22,316 nucleotides of DNA from Paucihalobacter sp036825875. GTDB lineage: Bacteria > Bacteroidota > Bacteroidia > Flavobacteriales > Flavobacteriaceae. Position 1 is the first letter of the stretch; each line of letters begins with the position of its first letter. The DNA lies in contig NZ_DAISXK010000045.1 in the NCBI RefSeq assembly GCF_036825875.1, positions 1-22,316 on the forward strand, written 5' to 3'. The translations under genes were made by a program, and so were the position numbers. Shown piece by piece: positions 5,850 through 13,398 of this stretch. Below the pieces are notes generated by a model. It was not told where the DNA came from and did not search any database. It saw only the letters and a program-made list of their open reading frames with translations.

Positions 5850-7547
5850 TTATAAAACACATTCAATATCCTTTAGCTTAAGCTGCAAACTCACATTGCC
5901 ATTCCATTCGTTTTCATCTATGGAATAAACCGCGCTAAAGGGTTTACGATTCGCCACCAACTCATATTTATGGCCTAAATTAAATCCTATAGCAACAATT
6001 CTTTCGGCATTTGGTTGTGAAACTGTTATTCGTAAATGTTTATCGTCTTCACCTACACATTTTCCGTAGCCAGTATCTTTAAGGTTTTCGGTCATAAAAA
6101 CCGGGGTCATATTACCAGGGCCAAAAGGAGCGAATTGTTTTAAAATGCGCATTAGTTTGTCATTAATGTCACCCAACTCAATTTTTAGATCAATTTTAAT
6201 TTCTCTTGTAAGTAAGCTACTGGTAATGCTTTTAGTCACTTCATCTTCAAAGGCTTGTTTAAATGCCTCAAAATTTTCTTCTTTTAAAGTTAATCCAGCG
6301 GCATATTTATGGCCACCGAATTGTTCAATGTAATCAGTGCAAGCTTCTAAAGCATTGTAAACATCAAAGCCACTAACGGATCGTGCAGAAGCTGCCAGTT
6401 TATCGCCGCTTTTGGTAAAAACTAGAGTTGGTCTATAATAAGTATCAATAAGTCTGGATGCCACTATACCTATCACCCCTTTGTGCCAACTTTCATGATA
6501 AACTACTGTGGTACATCTGTTTTCTTCTTTGTTGGTTTCAATTTGCGACAAGGCTTCAACTGTGATTTGCTGGTCAGCTTCTTTTCTATCAGTATTGAAT
6601 TGCTCTATTTCGGAAGCGAATTGAAGCGCCAATTCAAAATTAGATTCCGTTAAAAGTGTTACTGCATAATTACCATGTTTCATTCTGCCAGCGGCATTAA
6701 TGCGCGGCGCGATGATAAAAACCACATCCGTTATATTTAATTCCTGCTTTTTTTGCTGGTGAATAATGGCTTTAAAACCAGCTCTTGGATTGGTGTTGAT
6801 AACTTGCAATCCAAAATAGGCAAGCGTTCGGTTTTCTCCAGTAATAGGGACAATATCGGCTCCGATTGCTGTGGCTACTAAATCTAAATATTCTATTAAA
6901 TCGTCAATCGTTTTACCTTCTTGTTGGGCTAAAGCTTGGATGAGTTTAAAACCAACACCACAGCCACACAATTCTTTAAATGGATATACACAATCGTCAC
7001 GTTTCGGGTCTAAAACGGCGATGGCTTTTGGAATTTCATCACTAGGCCTGTGGTGATCACAGATTATAAAATCAATTTGCTTTTCTGTGGCATAAGCTAC
7101 TTTATCGATGGCTTTAATACCACAATCTAAAGCAATAATAAGCGACATGTCGTTGTCGTGCGCAAAATCAATTCCTTTAAACGAAATACCATAACCTTCA
7201 TCATATCTATCAGGTATATATGTTGCCACATGATTTGTTCGGGTTTTTAAATAGGAGGCCATTAACGCAACAGAAGTGGTGCCGTCAACGTCATAATCAC
7301 CATAAACTAAAATATTTTCGTTGTTTATTAAGGCTTTTTCAATGCGCGCCACGGCTTTGTCCATATCCTTCATAAGGAATGGATCATGTAAATCGCTCAA
7401 GCTTGGTCTGAAAAACTTTTTGGCATCAGCATAAGTTTCAATACCGCGTTGAATCAACAATTTTGCAATAATTTCATTGACCTGAAGTGCCTGTTGTAAG
7501 GCTTCAATTTTCTGTTGTTCTGGTATAGGCTTTAGCGTCCAACGCAT
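5850..7547 (-). CDS. recJ: Single-stranded-DNA-specific exonuclease RecJ
   Basis: A 565-aa DHH-superfamily nuclease of normal RecJ length. The catalytic motifs are DYDVDGT (84-90), ALDCG (139-143) and CDHH (163-166), followed by the conserved PRINAAGRMKHG segment and the DHHA1 domain with GFDVYNALEAC and FGGHKYAAGL. The C-terminus is the OB-fold domain found in RecJ. It degrades single-stranded DNA 5' to 3' in recombinational, mismatch and base excision repair in the cytoplasm. It lies 56 nt downstream of the OsmC-family gene on the same strand and may be cotranscribed. No frameshift or missing motif is seen. Confidence 0.95.
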   Translation of the reverse strand: MRWTLKPIPEQQKIEALQQALQVNEIIAKLLIQRGIETYADAKKFFRPSLSDLHDPFLMKDMDKAVARIEKALINNENILVYGDYDVDGTTSVALMASYLKTRTNHVATYIPDRYDEGYGISFKGIDFAHDNDMSLIIALDCGIKAIDKVAYATEKQIDFIICDHHRPSDEIPKAIAVLDPKRDDCVYPFKELCGCGVGFKLIQALAQQEGKTIDDLIEYLDLVATAIGADIVPITGENRTLAYFGLQVINTNPRAGFKAIIHQQKKQELNITDVVFIIAPRINAAGRMKHGNYAVTLLTESNFELALQFASEIEQFNTDRKEADQQITVEALSQIETNKEENRCTTVVYHESWHKGVIGIVASRLIDTYYRPTLVFTKSGDKLAASARSVSGFDVYNALEACTDYIEQFGGHKYAAGLTLKEENFEAFKQAFEDEVTKSITSSLLTREIKIDLKIELGDINDKLMRILKQFAPFGPGNMTPVFMTENLKDTGYGKCVGEDDKHLRITVSQPNAERIVAIGFNLGHKYELVANRKPFSAVYSIDENEWNGNVSLQLKLKDIECVL

Positions 7548-7603
7548 TTTTTTCAGAGATATATTTTAAGTTTTAAAAAATCAACTTTATATAAGGTCAT
7601 TTA

Positions 7604-8026
7604 TTAATTATCGTGATAGTGAATTGAAGTTTTTACGGTTGCAAATTTTCTAAACATTTCCATAACACCGCAATATTTTTCTACAGATAAATTTACTGCT
7701 TTTTCAATTTTAGCTGGTTCTAAATTATTCCCATAAAAATGATACTCAACTGAAACAGTGTGATAATACATGGGGTGTTCTTCGGTAAGCTCGCCTACAG
7801 TTATCATTTTAAAATCTGAAATCGTTGATTTCATTTTTTCCAAAACAGACACCACATCTAAACCAGAGCAACCAGCAAGCGCTGCTAACATCATGGCTTT
7901 CGGTCTTAGGCCTTCATTATTCCCACCGTGTTCAGGCGAGGTGTCAATTAAAATTGTTTTTCCGCTTGGGTTATCGGACTCAAATTGCAAATTGCCTTTC
8001 CATTCTGTGGTAACTATGTGTGACAT
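7604..8026 (-). CDS. OsmC family protein
   Basis: A 140-aa protein with the OsmC/Ohr fold signature. The two conserved cysteines are C53 (LAGCSGLD) and C119 (EKYCGVMEMF). The second motif resembles the YhfA-like branch rather than classical Ohr. These proteins reduce organic hydroperoxides or act on related reactive species through the cysteine pair, in the cytoplasm. I chose the ATG at 8024-8026 (MSHIVTTEWKG), where the family alignment begins. A longer in-frame start at 8068 would put the predicted -7 box inside the coding region. It is divergent from the AhpD-like gene across 55 nt, so two thiol-redox genes face away from one another. Confidence 0.88.
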   Translation of the reverse strand: MSHIVTTEWKGNLQFESDNPSGKTILIDTSPEHGGNNEGLRPKAMMLAALAGCSGLDVVSVLEKMKSTISDFKMITVGELTEEHPMYYHTVSVEYHFYGNNLEPAKIEKAVNLSVEKYCGVMEMFRKFATVKTSIHYHDN

Positions 8027-8056
8027 AATTGAATATTTTTTTGTTTCTTGTAATTT

Positions 8057-8064
8057 CAAAAGTA
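8057..8064 (-). promoter_or_regulatory. Promoter -7 box of the osmC-like gene
   Basis: The minus strand reads TACTTTTG, an exact TAnnTTTG match, 30 nt before the ATG at 8026. It supports the shorter start of the OsmC-family protein. No TTG lies at the ideal spacing upstream. Confidence 0.45.
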
Positions 8065-8081
8065 CCAATAAAAACCAAAAT

Positions 8082-8672
8082 ATGCCACTTGTAACACCAC
8101 TATCTCCGCATCACGATTTAGAAACAAAGTCGCTTGCAGAATTCTTTAATGAAACGCTAGGATTTTGCCCCAATTCGGTTCTTACCATGCAACACAGACC
8201 TGCTATATCAATAGCATTTATCAATTTAAACAAAGCGGTTATGACCAATGAAGGTCGCGTAACTTCGGCTTTAAAACGTATGATGGCGTGGGTAAGCAGC
8301 AACGCTTCAGGCTGCAGATATTGCCAAGCCCATGCTGTAAGAGCTGCTGAGCGTTATGGCGCCGAACAAGAACAACTCGATAATATTTGGAACTATAAAA
8401 CACATCCAGCTTTTTCAGCTGCTGAGCGCGCGGCATTAGATTTTAGCTTGGCGGCTAGTCAAATACCAAATACCGTAAACGAAACCATAAAGAATGAACT
8501 TTACAAATACTGGAATGAGGGTGAAATTGTTGAGATGATGGGTGTTATTTCGTTATTTGGCTTTTTAAACCGCTGGAACGATAGTATGGGAACAACGCTT
8601 GAAGATGAAGCGGTTGAAACCGGTACGAAGTTTCTTGGGAAGCATGGATGGGACAAAGGAAAACACATTTAA
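8082..8672 (+). CDS. Carboxymuconolactone decarboxylase / AhpD-like protein
   Basis: A 196-aa alpha-helical protein with the AhpD-type redox motif SGCRYCQAHA (76-85): C78 and C81 with H84, plus upstream basic and acidic residues of the CMD domain. Members are peroxidase-like thiol proteins or alkylhydroperoxidase adaptors. The start at 8082 (MPLVTPLSPHHDLE) is the first ATG outside the divergent OsmC gene. An open frame extends back to 7770, but only antisense to that gene, so I reject it. The MORN-repeat lipoprotein gene starts 8 nt after the stop. Divergence from an OsmC-family gene suggests a shared role in peroxide or organic hydroperoxide defence (inference). Confidence 0.85.
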   Translation: MPLVTPLSPHHDLETKSLAEFFNETLGFCPNSVLTMQHRPAISIAFINLNKAVMTNEGRVTSALKRMMAWVSSNASGCRYCQAHAVRAAERYGAEQEQLDNIWNYKTHPAFSAAERAALDFSLAASQIPNTVNETIKNELYKYWNEGEIVEMMGVISLFGFLNRWNDSMGTTLEDEAVETGTKFLGKHGWDKGKHI

Positions 8673-8679
8673 AATAAGT

Positions 8680-9465
8680 ATGACAAAAACATTTACTAAG
8701 ACGATTTTCAGAACATTTTTAGCGATTTTTTTAATGTTAATGGTTTGCTCGTGTAGTAAAATGAAAGAAAAAAATGATCAATCATTTACTTTCATAGAGC
8801 GAGGTGATTATGAAATAGATACATATAACGGGATAACGGTTTATAGATTTCATAAAAGCAATGAGAGACTAAATGGGTATTATGTTGTCGGTAGTGAGCT
8901 TACAAAATGGGAAGAGTTTGAGGTTAACAATGGCGTACTTCAGGGAGATTATATAACCTTTCATCCAAATGGTAACGTTTATACACATTCCATATACGAA
9001 AATGGTAAATTACATGGTGGAAATAAAGTGTATTTTACCTCAGGTAAAATCAAAAAATTAAACTTTTATAATAAAAATGAACTCTTTGATAAAGAAATGA
9101 CGTATTTCGAATCTGGTCAAATTAAATCAGAATCCAAAGTTAAAAATGGCGAGATTATAGAATCTGTTTATTATGATCTTTTGGGTAATATTGTTTCTCA
9201 AAAGTTTATTGAAAATAACAGAACTATTCGGCAGAAAATTAAGTTTGGAAAAGTGGTTTCGGAGGAAATAGCTTCAAATTATGACAATTTTAATGCTCTC
9301 AAATATTACGATGACGACGGTAATTTAGAAATTTATGTCAGGCTGAAGAAAACTGATAACACCACATTTATTATCGAGTTAGACAGTTTGGAAAACGAAA
9401 TCAAACGGATTGACATGCGCAAAAATCCTGAGGAAGCATTGAAATATAAAAAATACTTTAATTAA
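8680..9465 (+). CDS. Lipoprotein with MORN-like repeats (YwqK/COG2849 type)
   Basis: A 261-aa protein. The chosen start MTKTFTKTIF is 8 nt after the AhpD-like stop and gives a clear lipoprotein signal peptide: basic N-terminus, hydrophobic stretch (about 9-22) and C25 as the probable lipid anchor (VCSC). An earlier in-frame ATG at 8599 lies inside the preceding gene and would bury the signal. Residues of about 80-170 contain repeats of the form G-x-Y-x-x-F/Y-x-x-G-x-x (YITFHPNGNVYTH, VYFTSGKIKKL, TYFESGQIKSE), typical of the MORN-variant repeats of the toxin-antitoxin-like YwqK family. In Bacteroidota these are mostly uncharacterised envelope lipoproteins. The gene ends 14 nt from the convergent rsmI. 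Confidence 0.82.
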   Translation: MTKTFTKTIFRTFLAIFLMLMVCSCSKMKEKNDQSFTFIERGDYEIDTYNGITVYRFHKSNERLNGYYVVGSELTKWEEFEVNNGVLQGDYITFHPNGNVYTHSIYENGKLHGGNKVYFTSGKIKKLNFYNKNELFDKEMTYFESGQIKSESKVKNGEIIESVYYDLLGNIVSQKFIENNRTIRQKIKFGKVVSEEIASNYDNFNALKYYDDDGNLEIYVRLKKTDNTTFIIELDSLENEIKRIDMRKNPEEALKYKKYFN

Positions 9466-9479
9466 GCGCAGCGCTCAAA

Positions 9480-10151
9480 TTACTTCTTTCCTGTCACCAC
9501 GATAACAATTTCACCTTTAGGTGGTTTTTTGGTATAATGATCTAAAACCTCTTGTGCGGTACCGCGAATGGTTTCTTCATAAAGTTTGGTAAGTTCTCTG
9601 GATACGGTGACCTGACGATCTTCGCCAAAATATTCACAAAAATGTTTCAGCGTTTTAAGTAATTTATGTGGACTTTCATAAAATATCATGGTGCGCGTTT
9701 CTTCAGCAAGAAACTGCAGACGTGTTTGTCTGCCTTTTTTAACTGGTAAAAATCCTTCAAACACAAATTTATCGTTAGGCAAACCACTATTTACCAAAGC
9801 TGGAACAAAGGCTGTGGCTCCTGGTAAGCATTCAATTTCGATATTATTTTCTATGCAAGCGCGACTTAGTAAAAACCCTGGATCAGAAATGGCAGGAGTA
9901 CCGGCGTCGCTAATAAGCGCGATCGTTATTCCGATTTTTAGTTTATTTATAAGGCCTTCAACCGTTTTGTGTTCGTTGTGCATGTGGTGCGATTGCAACG
10001 GACTTGAAATTTCGTAATGTTTCAGCAATTTTCCTGAGGTTCGTGTGTCTTCGGCTAAAATTAAATCGACGGATTTTAAAACCTCAACGGCTCTAAATGT
10101 CATGTCTTTTAAATTTCCAATTGGGGTTGGGACAAGGTAAAGTTTACTCAT
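9480..10151 (-). CDS. rsmI: 16S rRNA (cytidine(1402)-2'-O)-methyltransferase RsmI
   Basis: A 223-aa SAM-dependent methyltransferase of the tetrapyrrole methylase fold. Diagnostic segments are LVPTPIGNLKDMTFRA (6-21), LAEDTRTSGKLL (32-43), ALISDAGTPAISDPG (about 78-92) and FEGFLPVKKGRQTRL. The end, KPPKGEIVIVV, is standard for RsmI. It methylates the 2'-OH of C1402 in 16S rRNA, in the ribosomal P site. It is shorter than the E. coli protein (286 aa) because it lacks the C-terminal extension, as in other Bacteroidota. The gene lies downstream of the conserved hypothetical gene at 10254-10979, and repeat copy 2 fills the gap up to 4 nt before its start. Confidence 0.95.
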   Translation of the reverse strand: MSKLYLVPTPIGNLKDMTFRAVEVLKSVDLILAEDTRTSGKLLKHYEISSPLQSHHMHNEHKTVEGLINKLKIGITIALISDAGTPAISDPGFLLSRACIENNIEIECLPGATAFVPALVNSGLPNDKFVFEGFLPVKKGRQTRLQFLAEETRTMIFYESPHKLLKTLKHFCEYFGEDRQVTVSRELTKLYEETIRGTAQEVLDHYTKKPPKGEIVIVVTGKK

Positions 10152-10154
10152 GTA

Positions 10155-10243
10155 TTAGCGATTGAGCGGTGTGTTTGAGCTCTGCTCCCAACTTATTGGA
10201 AGCAAGCGAGTAGCGAAAGCGCGGTGCTCACTTTTTTTGAGCA
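10155..10243 (-). repeat. Two-hairpin intergenic repeat, copy 2
   Basis: Read on the minus strand, hairpin 1 is TGCTCA/TGAGCA (10225-10243, 7-nt loop), block A lies at 10202-10221 (CGCTTTCGCTACTCGCTTGC), hairpin 2 is TTCCAA/TTGGGA (10186-10201, loop TAAG) and block B lies at 10155-10183 (containing GCTCAAACACACCGCTCAAT). The order, spacing and orientation relative to the genes are those of copy 1 at 3593-3686. Hairpin 2 pairs fully on this strand through a T-G wobble but has a C-A mismatch on the other, which hints that the minus-strand RNA is the functional form. Confidence 0.8.
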
Positions 10244-10253
10244 AACACCCAGA

Positions 10254-10979
10254 TTAATTAAATTTAGATTCAACAATAAGCATAAATCGCTCTTCGTAAT
10301 CTTCCTTGCCTTTCCAATAATTGTAATCGGGCTTAACCATAGTTTGTATAAATGATTTGGCCTCTACATATGAAGTTGACGTATTAAGTTGAGAAACCAC
10401 GCGGTCGTAATCGCCATTCTTACCATCAAACAAATGCTTAATAAAAGCAATTTTATCGTTTAATCCTATATGTAAAGCTTTCGATTTTAATTGGTCGTTT
10501 AAAGATTTTTTGTGTTGCTCATTGGCACTAGAAACGGGTTCGAACTCGGGCATTTGTTCAAAACCGGCAGTAATTTCTTCGAAATCGTTTTTAATTCTGG
10601 TATGCTGGTTACCAAAAAAAGCATCTATTTGCTGCGCTTCGTGTGGCATTTGAGACACAATGTCTTTAATTTTTTCCATCACTGGTTCCATAATGTCATC
10701 GTCTTCTACATCATCTAAATTTATGTAGAGTTTATCTTCACGCTCTATGGTATCGCTTATTTTATTGTTGAAAGCGGTATCTAACATTTCAAAAAACGAC
10801 GAATCATTACCAATTGTTGGTATATCACCTTCAAAATTATCATGTGCAAATTTTAGTACAGACAATTTTTCTAAGAGCTGCGCTGTTTCGGCATGAAGTT
10901 TTACAACATCTTCTTTTCCTTTTAATTTTAGAATCCGATGTGCAATGCTCATTAATTCTGATTCTAATTTCTTTTTCAT
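10254..10979 (-). CDS. Conserved hypothetical protein of flavobacteria, 241 aa
   Basis: A 241-aa, acidic, soluble, largely helical protein without signal peptide or membrane span. The N-terminal 45 residues (heptad-like leucines, LLEKLSVLKFAHD) could form a coiled coil. A very acidic stretch (INLDDVEDDDIMEP, about 86-99) follows. The C-terminal part (about 170-240: IGLNDKIAFIKHLFDG, VVSQLNTSTSYVEAKSFI, YNYWKGKEDYEERFM) looks like a compact conserved domain found in Bacteroidota proteins of unknown function. No catalytic motif is recognised. It is divergent from tdk (89-nt gap) and upstream of rsmI on the same strand. I infer conservation from the familiar gene order. Confidence 0.8.
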   Translation of the reverse strand: MKKKLESELMSIAHRILKLKGKEDVVKLHAETAQLLEKLSVLKFAHDNFEGDIPTIGNDSSFFEMLDTAFNNKISDTIEREDKLYINLDDVEDDDIMEPVMEKIKDIVSQMPHEAQQIDAFFGNQHTRIKNDFEEITAGFEQMPEFEPVSSANEQHKKSLNDQLKSKALHIGLNDKIAFIKHLFDGKNGDYDRVVSQLNTSTSYVEAKSFIQTMVKPDYNYWKGKEDYEERFMLIVESKFN

Positions 10980-11068
10980 ATTTTTAATTTAAACTTTTGA
11001 TATTTACTATTTTTATACCACCTTTAAGCAAACGAAAAAAGGCGACTATTTAGTGTTAAAATTACAAA

Positions 11069-11716
11069 ATGTTTCTCGAAAATACAGTAAATCATAAAGA
11101 ACAATTTGGATGGATTGAAGTCATATGCGGCTCAATGTTCTCTGGTAAGACCGAAGAATTGATTCGTAGGCTAAGGCGTGCACAATTTGCTAGACAAAAG
11201 GTTGAAATTTTTAAACCTACTATTGACGTGCGTTATGACGAGGATAAAGTAGTATCGCACGATGCTAATGAAATTAGATCTACTCCTGTTCCTGCTGCTG
11301 CTAATATTCCGATTTTAGCCGATGGCTGTGATGTTGTAGGTATTGATGAAGCCCAGTTTTTCGATGATGAAATTGTACGTGTCTGCAACGACCTCGCAAA
11401 CAAAGGTGTAAGGGTTATTGTAGCTGGATTAGATATGGATTTTAAAGGCAACCCGTTTGGTCCAATGCCTTACCTTATGGCAACTGCCGAATATATTACC
11501 AAAGTACACGCCATCTGCACCAGAACTGGAAACCTTGCACAATACAGCTACAGAAAAGCACGAAGTGAAGAATTAGTTTTATTGGGTGAAGTAGATGAAT
11601 ACGAGCCCTTAAGTAGAGCAGCTTATTATAAATCTATGCAACGCGATAAAATAAGAAACCTGAAAGTAAACGATGCCGAAGAAGTGCCTTCTAAACAAAA
11701 AAACAACAATGGCTAA
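11069..11716 (+). CDS. tdk: Thymidine kinase
   Basis: A 215-aa type II (TK1-like) thymidine kinase. The P-loop is GSMFSGKT (21-28), with DEAQFF at 93-98 (E94 as catalytic base) and the lasso-region segment LLGEVDEYEPLSRAAYY (171-187). It phosphorylates thymidine with ATP for dTMP salvage in the cytoplasm. The four zinc cysteines of the human and Bacillus enzymes are not there: only C150 remains in AICTRTG and the second pair is absent. I recall this as normal for Bacteroidota TK rather than a defect. The 3' end overlaps alr by 8 nt, so the two are probably cotranscribed and coupled. Confidence 0.95.
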   Translation: MFLENTVNHKEQFGWIEVICGSMFSGKTEELIRRLRRAQFARQKVEIFKPTIDVRYDEDKVVSHDANEIRSTPVPAAANIPILADGCDVVGIDEAQFFDDEIVRVCNDLANKGVRVIVAGLDMDFKGNPFGPMPYLMATAEYITKVHAICTRTGNLAQYSYRKARSEELVLLGEVDEYEPLSRAAYYKSMQRDKIRNLKVNDAEEVPSKQKNNNG

Positions 11717-12815
11717 AGCTGAAGAAACTGTTTTAGAGATTGACCTAAAGGCATTAACACATAACTTTAATTACCTCAAATCGAAATTAACGCCAGAAAC
11801 TAAATTTTTGGCTGTGGTAAAAGCGTTTGCCTATGGTAGCGACGCTATTGAGGTAGCCAAACACTTAGAAAATATTGGTGCCGATTATCTTGCAGTGGCC
11901 TATGCCAAAGAAGGTGTTGCTTTAAGGGATGCAGGTGTTAGCTTGCCTATTTTGGTACTTCATCCACAACCTGTAAATTTTAAAACACTTATTGATCGTT
12001 GTCTCGAGCCTAGTTTATACAGTATGAATGTCTTGAATGCATTCATCGCAGTAGCCGAAACTTGTGGGCAAAAACAATATCCAGTCCATATTAAATTCAA
12101 TACAGGTCTCAACAGACTTGGTTTTGATTATAATGATGTTGGAGCTATAACATCGCAGTTAAAGAAAACCAATGCCATTAAAGCAAAATCTTTATTCTCA
12201 CATATGGCAGCAAGTGAAGACCTTGACGAAGCTGATTTTACCAAACATCAAATTGAGAGTTTTAAAAAAATTGCCGAAGAATTTTCCGGCCAAATTGAAT
12301 ACCAGCCTTGGCTTCACATGTGCAACACTTCTGGGGTTTTGAATTTTCCAGAAGCTCATTTTGATATGGTTCGATGCGGCATTGGTCTATATGGCTTTGG
12401 TAATTCGCCTGTAGAAGATAAAAATTTCATTCCTATTGCGAGTTTAAAATCTGTTATCTCTCAAATTCACACTGTCAACAAAGGAGATAGTGTTGGTTAT
12501 AACCGCGCATTTAAGGCAGAACGAACGGTGAAAACGGCAACAATACCAATTGGCCACGCCGATGGTTTAAACAGAAATTACGGCAAAGGCAATGGTTGTG
12601 TATCCATAAATAAACAGAAAGCGCCCATAATAGGTAATGTTTGCATGGATATGATTATGGTAAATGTCACAAATATTGACTGCAATGAAGGCGATGAAGT
12701 TGTTATTTTTGATGCTAGTCATACTGCGAACGATTTAGCCAAATCGGCCAATACTATTTCATATGAAATAATTACTTCTATATCGCAAAGGGTTAAGCGC
12801 ATATACCTAAAATAA
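11709..12815 (+). CDS. alr: Alanine racemase
   Basis: A 368-aa PLP-dependent racemase of normal length. The lysine that binds PLP is K38 in VVKAFAYG (the usual VVKADAYG with D replaced by F). The catalytic tyrosine is Y264 in GYNRAF, and N131-T-G-L-N-R-L-G, CNTSG (205-209), RCGIGLYG (222-229) and GNVCMDM (309-315) are also present. It converts L-Ala to D-Ala for peptidoglycan. I chose the ATG at 11709 (MAKAEETVLEIDLKAL) because the barrel domain begins there; an in-frame ATG at 11673 lies 43 nt inside tdk and would add 12 unlikely residues. It is a stand-alone gene, not fused to MurF. Confidence 0.95.
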   Translation: MAKAEETVLEIDLKALTHNFNYLKSKLTPETKFLAVVKAFAYGSDAIEVAKHLENIGADYLAVAYAKEGVALRDAGVSLPILVLHPQPVNFKTLIDRCLEPSLYSMNVLNAFIAVAETCGQKQYPVHIKFNTGLNRLGFDYNDVGAITSQLKKTNAIKAKSLFSHMAASEDLDEADFTKHQIESFKKIAEEFSGQIEYQPWLHMCNTSGVLNFPEAHFDMVRCGIGLYGFGNSPVEDKNFIPIASLKSVISQIHTVNKGDSVGYNRAFKAERTVKTATIPIGHADGLNRNYGKGNGCVSINKQKAPIIGNVCMDMIMVNVTNIDCNEGDEVVIFDASHTANDLAKSANTISYEIITSISQRVKRIYLK

Positions 12816-12885
12816 TTAGCGCAGGTATCATCTCAGAATTAAACATTTTTTACTATTTTGCATTATCCATTACTAACTTAAATTA

Positions 12886-13293
12886 ATGATTATGCTTAAA
12901 GAGTTTAAAGAGTTTGCCATTAAAGGCAATTTAGTTGACATTGCTGTTGCTTTTGTTATGGGAGCAGCGTTTAACAAAGTGGTTGCCTCATTTACTGGAG
13001 GTATTGTTTCGCCATTAATTGGATTAATATTCAAGGCCGACTTTAAAGATTTAAAGTACACTATTGAAGAAGGTGTTGCCAATGATGCGGGAGAAATTGT
13101 TGGAGAAGTATCTATTTTATATGGAGATTTCCTGACCAATGTTATTGATTTTATCATTGTGGCATTTGTGATGTTCATGATTATAAAGAGTATCACTAGA
13201 ATGAAAAAGAAAGAAGAACCAGCACCAGAAGCTCCAAAAGGCCCAAGCCAAGAAGAATTACTTGCTGAAATCCGCGATTTGTTGAAAAAATAA
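12886..13293 (+). CDS. mscL: Large-conductance mechanosensitive channel MscL
   Basis: A 135-aa protein collinear with E. coli MscL (136 aa). It has the amphipathic N-terminal helix KEFKEFAIKGN, TM1 VDIAVAFVMGAAFNKVVASF (about 17-36, with the pore-lining glycine/alanine pattern), a periplasmic loop, TM2 (about 85-105, DFIIVAFVMFMIIK) and the basic cytoplasmic helix ending LLAEIRDLLKK. It opens under membrane tension to release solutes during hypo-osmotic shock. M3 is also a possible start, since most homologues begin just before KEF. It lies 70 nt after alr and is followed by an intrinsic terminator. Confidence 0.95.
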   Translation: MIMLKEFKEFAIKGNLVDIAVAFVMGAAFNKVVASFTGGIVSPLIGLIFKADFKDLKYTIEEGVANDAGEIVGEVSILYGDFLTNVIDFIIVAFVMFMIIKSITRMKKKEEPAPEAPKGPSQEELLAEIRDLLKK

Positions 13294-13313
13294 GATTATC
13301 ATATTTTTAATTT

Positions 13314-13351
13314 AAACGGCACTTTTTTAAATGAAAGTAGCCGTTTTTTTT
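13314..13351 (+). terminator. Intrinsic terminator after mscL
   Basis: AAACGGC (13314-13320) plus ACTTT (13321-13325) pair with AAAGT (13334-13338) and GCCGTTT (13340-13346), leaving one bulged A at 13339 and an 8-nt loop. A run of T residues follows immediately. The 3' arm includes 14 bases identical to the first 14 bases of asd. Confidence 0.85.
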
Positions 13352-13374
13352 ATGTTTTCAATTAAATTAATAAG

Positions 13375-13382
13375 TATTTTTG
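13375..13382 (+). promoter_or_regulatory. Promoter -7 box of asd
   Basis: TATTTTTG is an exact TAnnTTTG match ending 16 nt before the asd ATG, so the leader would be only about 10-12 nt. No clear TTG is seen at -33. It follows the mscL terminator, which makes asd a separate transcription unit. Confidence 0.5.
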
Positions 13383-13398
13383 CGAAAAATAATGCAAT

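Noticed and set aside
7770..8081. Long N-terminal extension of the AhpD-like frame
   Set aside because: It lies wholly antisense to the OsmC-family gene, whose conserved motifs are clear, and the CMD protein has normal length from 8082.
8599..8679. Earlier start of the MORN-repeat lipoprotein
   Set aside because: It overlaps the AhpD-like gene and would place the lipoprotein signal peptide in the middle of the chain.
9466..9479. Third partial copy of the two-hairpin repeat (GCGCTCAAA)
   Set aside because: Only about 10 bases match block B, and neither block A nor the hairpins are present.
11509..11620. Inactivated thymidine kinase because zinc cysteines are missing
   Set aside because: P-loop, catalytic glutamate and lasso segment are intact, and loss of the zinc site appears normal for this bacterial group.
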